A DNA stretch of 64,000 bases from Selenomonadaceae bacterium (GTDB taxonomy: Bacteria > Bacillota > Negativicutes > Selenomonadales > Selenomonadaceae). The stretch's first letter is position 1. The number at the start of each line of letters is the position of its first letter. Shown piece after piece: positions 40,373 to 48,432 of this stretch. The stretch lies in NCBI GenBank assembly GCA_017515635.1, contig JAFWFO010000035.1, positions 1 to 64,000 on the forward strand, given 5' to 3'. The position numbers were made by a program, and so were the translations under genes. The notes below the pieces were generated by a model. It was not told the DNA's origin and made no database searches. It saw only the letters and a list, made by a program, of their open reading frames with translations.

Positions 40373-41656
40373 TCAACGACGAATCAATTTCGCGGCAAAA
40401 AATCCGTCAGTATTCGTGACGTGCGGCAGGAAAATTTTCGTCTCGACAAGTTCAAAGTCTTTATGCGTCGACAAAAAATTTTCGACGACCGATTGATTTT
40501 CGCGCTTTAAAATCGTGCACGTTGAATAAACCAAAGTGCCGCCGTGCTTGAGAGTTTCCGCCGCGCTTGACAAAATTTCACCCTGCAACGTCGGCAACGC
40601 GTCAATGTCGGCAATATTTTTCCAGCGCATGTCGGCTTTTCGACGAAGCACGCCCAAGCCCGAACACGGCGCGTCAACCAAAACTTTATCGGCCTGCGCG
40701 GGAAATTTTTTGCCGAGTTCGCGAGCGTCAATCAAAAGCGGTTCGATAATTTTTATTCCGAGACGTTCGGCATTTTGCTTGATGTGTTCGATTTTCGTTT
40801 CGTAAATGTCCGCCGCGACGATTCGCCCGCGATTTTGCATAAGTTCCGCCATGTGCGTGGATTTGCCGCCCGGTGCCGCGCAACAATCGATGACGAATTC
40901 GCCCGCCTGCGGATTCAAAAATCTTGCCGCCGACATTGAGCTTTCGTCCTGAACTTGACAAAGCCCGTCGCGCAGCGGTCGAAATTTATCAAGTGCGCCG
41001 TGTCCGCGACAAATTATACCTTCGGGCGCGAAAGTTGACGGTTCGGCTTGAACGTCGAATTTTTTCAGTGCGTCCAAAATTTTTTCTCGCGTCGTCCGCA
41101 AAAAGTTCACGCGTAAACAAAGCGGCGGGTCTGTGTTGTCGAAGTCCAAAAGTTTTTTCGTCGCGTCAAGCCCGAATTCTTCGACGAAAATTTTCACGAG
41201 CGGCGCGGGGTGAAAACTTCTTAACGCCAGCGATTCAACGTCGTCGCCCGTCGGGAAATCTGATTTTGTCGGTTCGCGAACGGCCGAGCGCAAAACTCCG
41301 TTGACGAATTTCGCCGCGCTTTGTGAACAAAATTTTTTCGCCAGCTCCGTCGATTCGTTGACCGCCGCTGAATTCGGCACGCGGTCGAGGAAAAAAATTT
41401 GATACATGCCGACACGCAACACCGCCAAAACTTTTGCGTCGATTTTTTTCAGCGGGCGATTCAGGTATTTTGAAATTTTCCAATCGAGTGACGCGCCGGC
41501 TTTAACTGTGCCGTAAACCAGCTCCGTGCAAAATTTTCTGTCGCGGTCGTCGAATTTTTCTTGCCGCAAAGTTTGTGCCAAAACGACATTAGCCCACGCG
41601 CCTTTTGTTGCGACTTCGTGGACAATTTTTGTTGCCGCCAATCTGATTTTATCCAA
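40373..41656 (-). CDS. rsmB: 16S rRNA (cytosine-967-C5)-methyltransferase
   Basis: A 427-residue enzyme with an N-terminal NusB-like RNA-binding domain (residues 1-140) and a C-terminal SAM methyltransferase domain. Motifs: VIDCCAAPGGKSTHMAEL (SAM loop), VLVDAPCSGLG (catalytic region) and YSTCTI (second cysteine). Initiation is a TTG at 41656 after AGGAGG. The 3' end runs into hairpin 3 of the composite repeat. The NeuD-like gene is 10 bases upstream, suggesting cotranscription. Confidence 0.94.
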   Translation of the reverse strand: MDKIRLAATKIVHEVATKGAWANVVLAQTLRQEKFDDRDRKFCTELVYGTVKAGASLDWKISKYLNRPLKKIDAKVLAVLRVGMYQIFFLDRVPNSAAVNESTELAKKFCSQSAAKFVNGVLRSAVREPTKSDFPTGDDVESLALRSFHPAPLVKIFVEEFGLDATKKLLDFDNTDPPLCLRVNFLRTTREKILDALKKFDVQAEPSTFAPEGIICRGHGALDKFRPLRDGLCQVQDESSMSAARFLNPQAGEFVIDCCAAPGGKSTHMAELMQNRGRIVAADIYETKIEHIKQNAERLGIKIIEPLLIDARELGKKFPAQADKVLVDAPCSGLGVLRRKADMRWKNIADIDALPTLQGEILSSAAETLKHGGTLVYSTCTILKRENQSVVENFLSTHKDFELVETKIFLPHVTNTDGFFAAKLIRR

Positions 41657-41665
41657 GGTTGCCTC

Positions 41666-42307
41666 CTAAATTTCGATTGCGGGATTGCCGAAAACTTTTG
41701 CGCCGGCTTTGACGCGTTTCAAAACGACCGCACCTGCTCCAACCGTCGCGCCGTCATCGACTTTCGCTTTCGGGACAATAATTGCGCCGCTGCCGATAAA
41801 AACTTCCGCGCCGATTTTGCTCCAGCCGGCAATGTTCGCGTGCGGCATAATGCAGGAAAAATTCCCGATCGTTACGTCATGCCCGATAATCGTCATTGCG
41901 TTCGTCGCAACAAAATCGCCGATAACCGCGCTGTCGCCAATGTCCGTGTGCGGGGAAATTATCACGCCGCGACCGAGTTTGACCGTCGGCATGACGTAAG
42001 CCAATTCGCTGACGAGATTTATAAATTCGCCGCCGCGTGACAAAATTTTTTCGCACAAAACTTTTCGTGCCTTGGGAGTTCCGACCGCGCAGGTGAAAAC
42101 GTCATCGGCGCAAATTTCGTAATTGTTCACGTCGCCGAGCACGGGAACATCTTCGGGCAAGCGCGCATAATCTTCCGCCGAAAGTTTAACATCGCCGTCG
42201 AGAAAACCTTTTATGCGCCAGTCGACATCAAAGCCGATTGATTGTTGCGCGTGCCAAAAAAGTTCGCGGGCAAAAGCTCCCGTACCAATGATAATCAAAT
42301 TTTTCAT
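41666..42307 (-). CDS. NeuD/PglD-like sugar O-acyltransferase
   Basis: A 213-residue protein with a NeuD-type N-terminal Rossmann domain (NLIIIGTGAFARELFWHAQQ) and a C-terminal left-handed beta helix of hexapeptide repeats (IISPHTDIGDSAVIGDFV, NSCIMPHANIAGWSKIGAEVFIGSGAIIV, GATVGAGAVV). Family members acetylate sialic acid or UDP-amino sugars using acetyl-CoA; GHDVTIGN holds the likely catalytic His. It probably modifies a surface glycan. GAGGTG lies 5 bases before the ATG at 42307. It starts 13 bases after the RNase G stop. Confidence 0.87.
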   Translation of the reverse strand: MKNLIIIGTGAFARELFWHAQQSIGFDVDWRIKGFLDGDVKLSAEDYARLPEDVPVLGDVNNYEICADDVFTCAVGTPKARKVLCEKILSRGGEFINLVSELAYVMPTVKLGRGVIISPHTDIGDSAVIGDFVATNAMTIIGHDVTIGNFSCIMPHANIAGWSKIGAEVFIGSGAIIVPKAKVDDGATVGAGAVVLKRVKAGAKVFGNPAIEI

Positions 42308-42319
42308 GCTCACACCTCT

Positions 42320-43414
42320 TTAATGTTGCGAACCGTGCCGCGTGATTTCGACAAGTCCCAGCGGCGTCATGTCAACGATTGTCGTTTTGTTTCGGTCAAG
42401 CCGCGCACCTTCGCGCAGGAAGTCCAGCAATTTTTTTTTGTGCGCGTCGCCGGTCATGTCGATAAAATCCACGATAATTATTCCGCCGATGTCGCGCAAT
42501 TTCAGTTGCCGCAGAATTAATTCCGCCGCCTCCAAATTCGTGAGCAAAATCGTTTCGTCGAAGTCGTTTCGCCCGACAAATTTATTCGTGTTCACGTCAA
42601 TCGCCGTCAAAGCTTCGGTTTTGTCGAAAATAATTTGTCCGCCGCTGGGCAACGGCAATTCGCGTTTGTGAACGTCGGAAATTTCACCGGCAATGCCAAA
42701 CGTTTCAAAAATCGGCGCGTCGCCTTCGTGGAAGGAAATTTTTTCGGGCGGAACAAGTTCGCCGAATCGACGCAAAATTTTCAGGTTGTCGACGATAAAA
42801 TTTTCTGTATCGGGTTCGTCGCGCAAAAGTTTTTCGATTAAATCATTGTCGTTGTACAAAAGCGCGGGCGGTTTGCGTTTGGAATTGCGTTCGAGAATTC
42901 TCGCCCAAAGTTTTTCGAGCGCGGCAAGTTCGTCGAGCAAAATTTCTTCGTCGCAACCTTCCGCCGCCGTTCGGACAATCAAGCCCGTTTCATTCGGACG
43001 AATTTTTTTCGCCAGCGCGTGAAGTCGGTTGCGTTCGTCGCCGCGAATTTTGTTTGACACGCCGATATATCCCATCGTCGGCAAAAAAATCAAAAACCGT
43101 CCCGCCAAACTGAAATTCAACGTCGCCCGTGCCGCTTTCGTGCCGACAGATTCTTTTTCGATTTGAATCAACACGCTTTGCCCGATTGAAAATTTTTGCG
43201 TCGATTTGAATTGCAGAAAAACATTTTTGTCGCGCCCGATGTCTACGAAAACCGCCTTCATGCCCGGCAAAATATTTTGCACGCGTCCTTTGTAAATGTT
43301 GCCGCTCAAGCGCGGGTTGTCGTCGCTTGCGGAATAAATCGCTTCAAGTTGCCCGTCGACGAGCACCGCCGCAGTCGTTTCGCCGCCTCTGCAACTCACG
43401 AGGATTTTTTTCAT
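42320..43414 (-). CDS. Ribonuclease E/G family protein, C-terminally short
   Basis: A 364-residue endoribonuclease of the RNase G type. The S1 domain (IYKGRVQNILPGMKAVFVDIG), RNase H-like and DNase I-like parts are present, with the metal aspartates in TAIDVNTN and VDFIDM. The protein ends at VEITRHGSQH, just where family members normally continue for about 100 residues through the zinc-link cysteines (CPxC) needed for tetramer formation. No continuation is found in other frames before the next gene, so the tail has been lost. Activity may be altered. ATG start. Confidence 0.88.
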   Translation of the reverse strand: MKKILVSCRGGETTAAVLVDGQLEAIYSASDDNPRLSGNIYKGRVQNILPGMKAVFVDIGRDKNVFLQFKSTQKFSIGQSVLIQIEKESVGTKAARATLNFSLAGRFLIFLPTMGYIGVSNKIRGDERNRLHALAKKIRPNETGLIVRTAAEGCDEEILLDELAALEKLWARILERNSKRKPPALLYNDNDLIEKLLRDEPDTENFIVDNLKILRRFGELVPPEKISFHEGDAPIFETFGIAGEISDVHKRELPLPSGGQIIFDKTEALTAIDVNTNKFVGRNDFDETILLTNLEAAELILRQLKLRDIGGIIIVDFIDMTGDAHKKKLLDFLREGARLDRNKTTIVDMTPLGLVEITRHGSQH

Positions 43415-43505
43415 TAAATCAGCTCACTTTCCGCCGCGCATTGTACCACAACGAAAAATTTTCGTCGCGGCTTGAAAAAAAATTTTCGTTTCGTCGGAAA
43501 GTCTG

Positions 43506-43514
43506 TGTTATAAT
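43506..43514 (+). promoter_or_regulatory. Extended -10 promoter element
   Basis: TGTTATAAT upstream of an AAAGGAGG and a leader with a CGGCAT/ATGCCG hairpin (43545-43574). The downstream gene starts at 43611. Only ATT (with AAAGGAGG 7 bases upstream) starts the short frame in the leader. Confidence 0.4.
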
Positions 43515-43610
43515 TCCGCGCAAAGGAGGAATTTTTATTTACGGCATGATGATTAACCGAATATTATGCCGAATCTCGAAGTAACTAATGCTTGGAGTTG
43601 ATGACAAACG

Positions 43611-44168
43611 TTGAAAAAATTTTTTCTTGCGATTATAGCGGTGCTGTTCGCTTTGACTTGTTCGGCTGACGCGGCTGACAACGTCAATCTTGTTCGCGTG
43701 TCGGATTTCAACCCGAAAGAATTTATTGACCGAATGGGCACCGGCGTCGTTTACCAAACTTTTCGGCAAAGCGGCAAGCTCGTCGCTTTCACGCAGCTGA
43801 AAAGTCGCCCGCAATTTTACGACGCGGAAAATTTCCCCGGCATGAGCGTTGTGGGGACAGTCTTCGGCGTTGAAGGCGATCCCTTGCCCGACGGTGAAGT
43901 TCGTTTCTTCGTCGACAACGAAGGAAATGTTTTCGTCGTGCAATTTCTTGCGTCCGACATCGGCAACGCCAAAACTTCGGGCATGGTGCTTTTGATGGTT
44001 ATGGAAGCTCTCGGCTTGAATGAAAACGAAGTTGACGCGCTGATTAATCGTCAGTCACCGATCACCGAAGTTTTTTGCGCGAACACGAAACGCCGAATCA
44101 TCCGCCAAATTTCCGACCGCGAAGGCAGAGTTATAACTTTCTTCGGCGCGTCGAATTCCAAATTGTAA
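43611..44168 (+). CDS. Exported protein of unknown function
   Basis: A 185-residue protein with a Sec signal peptide (FFLAIIAVLFALTCSADAAD; the Cys is not in a lipobox). The mature part is mixed: VNLVRVSDFNPKEFIDRMG then GKLVAFTQLKSRPQFYDA and VRFFVDNEGNVFVVQF. I recognise no family. The TTG start has only a weakly placed GGAG (13 bases upstream); an ATG 11 bases upstream opens a different frame, so translation efficiency may be low or coupled to a leader frame. It lies between a promoter-leader region and ssrA. Confidence 0.7.
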   Translation: MKKFFLAIIAVLFALTCSADAADNVNLVRVSDFNPKEFIDRMGTGVVYQTFRQSGKLVAFTQLKSRPQFYDAENFPGMSVVGTVFGVEGDPLPDGEVRFFVDNEGNVFVVQFLASDIGNAKTSGMVLLMVMEALGLNENEVDALINRQSPITEVFCANTKRRIIRQISDREGRVITFFGASNSKL

Positions 44169-44179
44169 CACGATAAACG

Positions 44180-44208
44180 TTGACAAGAAATTTTCGGCGT
44201 GATAAACT
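44180..44208 (+). promoter_or_regulatory. Predicted promoter of ssrA
   Basis: TTGACA, 17 bases, TAAACT, about 20 bases upstream of the mature 5' end. Confidence 0.65.
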
Positions 44209-44227
44209 TCAACAACTTTGAATTAAC

Positions 44228-44575
44228 GGGAGTGAAATAGGATCGACGGGGATGAACGGGGTTAAATAAGCAAGCATCGGCTCCGCAACCGATTGACAAG
44301 CGGAAAACTTTTTATAACTGCGAACGAAGAGTACGCACTCGCGGCTTAAGCCGCGCCCTTGCTTGACCGATTCCGCCTGTCAGGTCGAGGTCAAGGGTCA
44401 ATAACAGGCTACCGCGTTTGAGCGCACTGTAGAGCGCGGGAAATTCCAAAGTGCCGGGCTTTGCAGAGGTTGTTGTTGAACTTTGCAGAGTCGAGATTAA
44501 TCAGCAACTGAGCTTGGAGAAAATTTTTCGTCTTCATTTTCGGACGGGGAGGGCGGTACTCCCCCACTTCCACCA
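44228..44575 (+). ncRNA. ssrA: Transfer-messenger RNA (tmRNA)
   Basis: tmRNA rescues stalled ribosomes and tags the nascent peptide. The 5' end GGGAGTG pairs with CACTTCC before ACCA at the 3' end, and GGATCGACGGGGATG is the conserved 5' block. The tag frame starts at 44320 and reads ANEEYALAA then TAA, ending in the typical ALAA. About 348 bases, normal for the molecule. The arm that should be the T-arm (GGGGA...TCCCC) has the loop GGGCGGTAC instead of the usual TTCGA pattern, which is odd. A terminator follows. Confidence 0.93.
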
Positions 44576-44587
44576 TAAGACAACAAC

Positions 44588-44618
44588 AGCCCGAAGGTTA
44601 AAAACCCTCGGGCTTTTT
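44588..44618 (+). terminator. Terminator after ssrA
   Basis: AGCCCGAAGGTT-AAAA-ACCCTCGGGCT followed by TTTT. Confidence 0.85.
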
Positions 44619-44629
44619 CGATTGCGTTT

Positions 44630-45607
44630 CTAAGTGTTCGTGTAAGGCGTGGCTATTCGTGCGAATGTTCGTCCGCAGTAACAAGGCTCGCCCATGCGCC
44701 GAACTGCCTGCCCCGTTCGATAGCGAATCAGCGGGATAGCCTGCGCGGTGAGCGTGGTAACGACCAATTCGCCCATGCAGTCATCTTCCTCGATAACTTT
44801 GTCGCTGTCGAACTTGAGCAACTCGAACAGGTAATGATCTTCCTGCACGTGTTGCCCGACGGCCTCTTCGCATTGAAAAATCATTGAGGCATTACCGATT
44901 TCCGGTGGCGCGAACAGATTAAAAAATTTCGTGGACGTGCGCTCTTCAAGCAGGTGTTGCATCGGATTTTGAATGTTATTCGGGTTTATGCAAATGATTT
45001 TTGACAACGGGTAGTCGGTTAAATTTCGTTCGTCCGTCTGCATTTGGATAATCAGTTGCATAACGAGTTGCGGCGTGCTGACGAGCGTGTCTATACTGAA
45101 AGAGTCCATTAATTCCATCCAATGATGGAGTTTGGTGCCGAAAGGGACGACGGCAACACCGAGCGATTCGAGAGCGTAAAGCACGTCAAGAACGCGGCTG
45201 TCGCTCAAATCGCCTTGAAGGCCGACCACCGAACCGCGCAGGACGTTCACCGCCGCAAGACAGCGAATCATCATTGCGACGTTGTTTTGAATGTCGCCCT
45301 TGGTGTACATGTTCGTTATCTTCCCGAAAGGTTCATCGTGATGATTTATTCGCAAGATGCTTGACAGCGGCAACGTCAAAAATTCCGTCGCGTCCATTCG
45401 GCGCAGTTGGGCAGTCGTCACGAAAGGCAACCTGCGCACGTCCGACAGACTTTGAATGTCCGAAGGTTTGACGCCGCGTTCTCTAAACGCACGGTGATAA
45501 TATTCACTTTTTTCGTAAACCCACGCGACTTGTTGTTTCAATCGGTCGAGTTGCAGAATTTCCAATTCTTCGCGGCGGATCTTCTCCATTTGCGCATCTG
45601 CAAACAT
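44630..45607 (-). CDS. Degenerate PaaK-like (adenylate-forming) protein
   Basis: Resembles phenylacetate-CoA ligase: N-terminal QMEKIRREELEILQLDRLKQQVAWVYEKSEYYHRAF and SLSDVRRLPFVTTAQLR, later LVSTPQLVMQLI and a C-terminal MGELVVTTLTAQAIPLIRYRTG. But the ATP-binding loop S-S-G-T-T-G-K-P is replaced by INHHDEPFGKITNM, and the protein stops at 325 residues, about 100 short, missing the mobile C-terminal domain. Ligase activity is therefore unlikely. It overlaps closely with cheR (14 bases apart) and may have a regulatory or structural role. ATG after AAGAAGG. Confidence 0.75.
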   Translation of the reverse strand: MFADAQMEKIRREELEILQLDRLKQQVAWVYEKSEYYHRAFRERGVKPSDIQSLSDVRRLPFVTTAQLRRMDATEFLTLPLSSILRINHHDEPFGKITNMYTKGDIQNNVAMMIRCLAAVNVLRGSVVGLQGDLSDSRVLDVLYALESLGVAVVPFGTKLHHWMELMDSFSIDTLVSTPQLVMQLIIQMQTDERNLTDYPLSKIICINPNNIQNPMQHLLEERTSTKFFNLFAPPEIGNASMIFQCEEAVGQHVQEDHYLFELLKFDSDKVIEEDDCMGELVVTTLTAQAIPLIRYRTGQAVRRMGEPCYCGRTFARIATPYTNT

Positions 45608-45621
45608 AAATCAAACCTTCT

Positions 45622-46407
45622 TCATTTTTCGGGTCTTTGGTAGAAAAACGGTTGAAATGTCGTGTAGCCGATTTGTCTTGCGTTCAAAATTGATTCCGTG
45701 CCGCCGACGAAGAGAATGCCGCCGGGACGAAGTGCCTTGAAAAAGTTCGTGTAGAGAACGGATTTTGCTTCTTCGGTGAAGTAAATGACGACGTTGCGGC
45801 AAAGAATCAAGTCGAAATTATTCTCGAAACGATCTTTCAAGAGATTGTGACGACGGAATTCGACGGCGCTTTTGATTTCGGGCTTGATGGCAAATTTTCC
45901 GTCGGGCGTCTTGGTGAAATATTTCGTCTTGCGGTCGGGACGCATTGCGCGCAATTCGTCGGGCGTGTAAATGCCCTGTTTGGCCTTGCCGATGATTTCA
46001 ATGTCCAAGTCGGTCGCCAAAATTCTGTGACGTTGACCGGGCGTCAATTCCTTCATGATTATCGACAGCGAATAAGGTTCCGCGCCGATTGAACAGCCTG
46101 CGCTCCAGATGTTGAGCGAATTGTTTTTCTTGAGCAGGTAAGGAATAATGTCCGTTTCAAGCTTGCTGAACTTGTCGGGCGTGCGGAAGAATTCCGAGAC
46201 GTTGATTGTAAGGTACTCGATAAAGTCCGCGAACTTCTGTTTGTCTCTGACCGCGTCGGCAAAAAAAGACGTGTAGGATTTGAATTCCGTCTTGCCAATG
46301 AGGTTGTTGATTCGACGGCGCATTTGCTGTTCCTTGTACAACTGCAAATCAATGCCGGTTTTGCGATTCAGTTGTTGCTTAAAAATTTCCCAGTCCTTGT
46401 CGTCCAT
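45622..46407 (-). CDS. cheR: Chemotaxis protein methyltransferase CheR
   Basis: A 261-residue SAM-dependent methylase of chemoreceptor glutamates. N-terminal domain ends with ITINVSEFFR (the N-x-T-x-F-F-R motif is NVSEFFR here); the SAM domain has IWSAGCSIGAEPYSLSIIM, ILATDLD, and FDLILCRNVVIYF, with GGTESI near the end. Length is normal. No other chemotaxis genes are visible; the PaaK-like gene downstream is probably cotranscribed. ATG start after GGGGGA. Confidence 0.95.
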   Translation of the reverse strand: MDDKDWEIFKQQLNRKTGIDLQLYKEQQMRRRINNLIGKTEFKSYTSFFADAVRDKQKFADFIEYLTINVSEFFRTPDKFSKLETDIIPYLLKKNNSLNIWSAGCSIGAEPYSLSIIMKELTPGQRHRILATDLDIEIIGKAKQGIYTPDELRAMRPDRKTKYFTKTPDGKFAIKPEIKSAVEFRRHNLLKDRFENNFDLILCRNVVIYFTEEAKSVLYTNFFKALRPGGILFVGGTESILNARQIGYTTFQPFFYQRPEK

Positions 46408-46492
46408 AAAATTTCCCCCTTAAATTGATTGTCGCGAAAACTTATTTGCATTGTAACAGAGCCACAGAATATTTTCAACGCAACGAAAAATT

Positions 46493-47719
46493 TTATAGGG
46501 TTTGTAAAGCATGAGCCGCGCCCAAAATTCCAATCGCCGCGTGTTCAAAAGTCAAGCCGCCCTGTAAAAATACGGTGAACGGTTCGCGAATCGGTGCGTC
46601 GGCAGAAAGTTCGATTGACGCGCCCTGAACGAAGGTGCCCGCCGCCATGATGACTTTGTCCGCGTAACCGGGCATGTCCCACGGTTCGGGCGTCGCGAAA
46701 GAATCCACGGGCGAAAAATTTTGTATCGCCTGACAGAATTTTATCAGCCGCTCCGCTGTTTTGAGTTCGATTGCCTGAATTATGTCGCCGCGAATTTCTT
46801 CGGGCAAAGGATGAGTTTTGTAGCCGAGTTTCGTAAAAATTCCCGCCGCGAAAATTGCCGCCTTGATTGCCTGCGCGGTTACGTGCGGTGCCAAAAATAA
46901 ACCTTGATACAAAAGTCGCGGCGTTCCGAGACTCGCGCCCAATTCGTCGCCCATGCCGGGTGCCGTCAAGCGATACGACGCAAGCTCAACTAAATCTTTT
47001 CTGCCGACAATGTAACCGCCGGTTGGAGCCAATCCGCCGCCGATATTTTTAATCAAGCTGCCTGCAACAAAATCCGCGCCGACTTCGACGGGTTCGCGGG
47101 TCTCGACAAATTCGCCGTAGCAATTATCAATCAGCGTCGCGCAATTCGGATTGACGGCTTTAACTTCCGCGCAGATTTTTTCGATGTCGGCGGTCGTCAA
47201 CGGTTCGCGCAACGAATAGCCGCGACTGCGTTGAATCAGCGCGAGTTTCGTTTTCGGCGTGATGAAATTTTTTATCGCGGGGAGGTCGACTTTCCCGTTG
47301 ACCAGCGGCAGTTCGCGATAACTGACGCCGAATTCTTTCAGTGAGCCGCGTGATTCGTGCGCGTGCCCGATAACCGTTTGCAACGTGTCGTAAGGTTCGC
47401 CCGTCAACGAAACAAGCTCATCATTCGGGCGCAGGACGCCGAAAAGTGCCGTCGCAAGCGCGTGCGTGCCCGAAACAAATTGCGTGCGGACAAGTGCCGC
47501 CTGAGCAAAAAAAATCTGCGCGAAGAGCTCATCAAGCTTCTCGCGCCCGATGTCGCCGTAAGCGTAGCCCGTCGACGTTTTAAAGTGCGCGTCGGAAATT
47601 TTCAGTTGCCGCATTGCGTCCAGAACTTTTTCGGTGTTGCGTTCGGAAATTTCGTCGACGCGGGCAAAACTTTCGACGACTTCGCTAAGGACGATTTTTT
47701 TTAATTCGTTTAAGTTCAT
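46493..47719 (-). CDS. PLP-dependent lyase-like protein (aluminum resistance family)
   Basis: A 408-residue protein of the cystathionine/methionine lyase superfamily, the branch annotated as aluminum resistance or methionine gamma-lyase-like. Motifs: YAYGDIGREKLDELFAQIF, TQFVSGTHALATALFG, TLQTVIGHA, ATLIDNCYGEFV (PLP-contacting Asp), and AGSLIKNIGGGLAPTGGYIVG with the probable PLP lysine in SLIKN. Substrate unknown, likely a sulfur amino acid. The ATG at 47719 overlaps the TGA of the kinase gene (ATGA), so the two are coupled. Confidence 0.88.
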   Translation of the reverse strand: MNLNELKKIVLSEVVESFARVDEISERNTEKVLDAMRQLKISDAHFKTSTGYAYGDIGREKLDELFAQIFFAQAALVRTQFVSGTHALATALFGVLRPNDELVSLTGEPYDTLQTVIGHAHESRGSLKEFGVSYRELPLVNGKVDLPAIKNFITPKTKLALIQRSRGYSLREPLTTADIEKICAEVKAVNPNCATLIDNCYGEFVETREPVEVGADFVAGSLIKNIGGGLAPTGGYIVGRKDLVELASYRLTAPGMGDELGASLGTPRLLYQGLFLAPHVTAQAIKAAIFAAGIFTKLGYKTHPLPEEIRGDIIQAIELKTAERLIKFCQAIQNFSPVDSFATPEPWDMPGYADKVIMAAGTFVQGASIELSADAPIREPFTVFLQGGLTFEHAAIGILGAAHALQTL

Positions 47720-48423
47720 GCCTTGATAAATTCTCCGTCTAAAAATTTCCAAGTCGCGTCGGCTTTGGCGGAATTGTTTATGACGCGTTCAATGTTTCGT
47801 GCGTCACTGAACTCGAAAAATTTTTCCGCCGCTTCGGGTGACGAGCCGCCTTGAATTTTGCGATTAATCAGTCGCGGGCGAAGAATTTCACGCGGCACGT
47901 CCAGAAAAACCGAATAATCGGTAAGCGTGCGAATGGTCGTCCAGCCCGTGTCCTTGAGCAAAAGATAGTTGCCCTCGATTAAAATAATTTCGTCCTCGAC
48001 GCTCAAATAATCGGGCAACACGTCATGAATTTTTCGGTCGTAAATATTCCAGTTGGTGCCCTCTTGCCGAACTTCGCGGATTTTGTCAACCAACAAATCC
48101 ACGTCAAAAGTTTCGGGCGCACCTTTGATGTCCCGCATTAAAATTTGTTCGCCGTCGCGCTCAACGGTCGTGATGTCCATGTACGCCGCCGAAAAGTGAT
48201 AGCCGTCCATCGGCAGTGCGCGAATCGTATCAACTTCGCTTTTGCGTTCGCGGCTGAGTTGCTCCAAAAAATTCGCCAACGTCGACTTTCCCGAACCCGG
48301 TGCGCCGACAAGGTACGCGATAACTTTTCGGTCAAGCGTCATGCGCAATGAAGTTAATTCGTGCAGAAACGGCATAAAAATTTCTTCAATCGTATCCGCG
48401 TTGTAAATGTTTTTTTCGTCCAT
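47716..48423 (-). CDS. P-loop nucleoside/pantothenate kinase-like protein
   Basis: A 235-residue kinase of the phosphoribulokinase/uridine kinase group. Walker A VGAPGSGKSTLANFL (about residues 38-52), then PMDGYHF (the D-G-Y/F-H motif), DLLVDKIREV and IILIEGNYLLL are typical of the YggC/FrcK-like members. The substrate may be a sugar or pantothenate-like alcohol; not determined. GAGGTGATTTT precedes the ATG at 48423. Its stop overlaps the lyase start. Confidence 0.85.
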   Translation of the reverse strand: MDEKNIYNADTIEEIFMPFLHELTSLRMTLDRKVIAYLVGAPGSGKSTLANFLEQLSRERKSEVDTIRALPMDGYHFSAAYMDITTVERDGEQILMRDIKGAPETFDVDLLVDKIREVRQEGTNWNIYDRKIHDVLPDYLSVEDEIILIEGNYLLLKDTGWTTIRTLTDYSVFLDVPREILRPRLINRKIQGGSSPEAAEKFFEFSDARNIERVINNSAKADATWKFLDGEFIKA

Positions 48424-48432
48424 AAAATCACC

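Noticed and set aside
43529-43585. Short frame starting with ATT before the exported protein gene
   Set aside because: Although AAAGGAGG is well placed, ATT starts are rare and the peptide has no recognisable feature; left as leader only.
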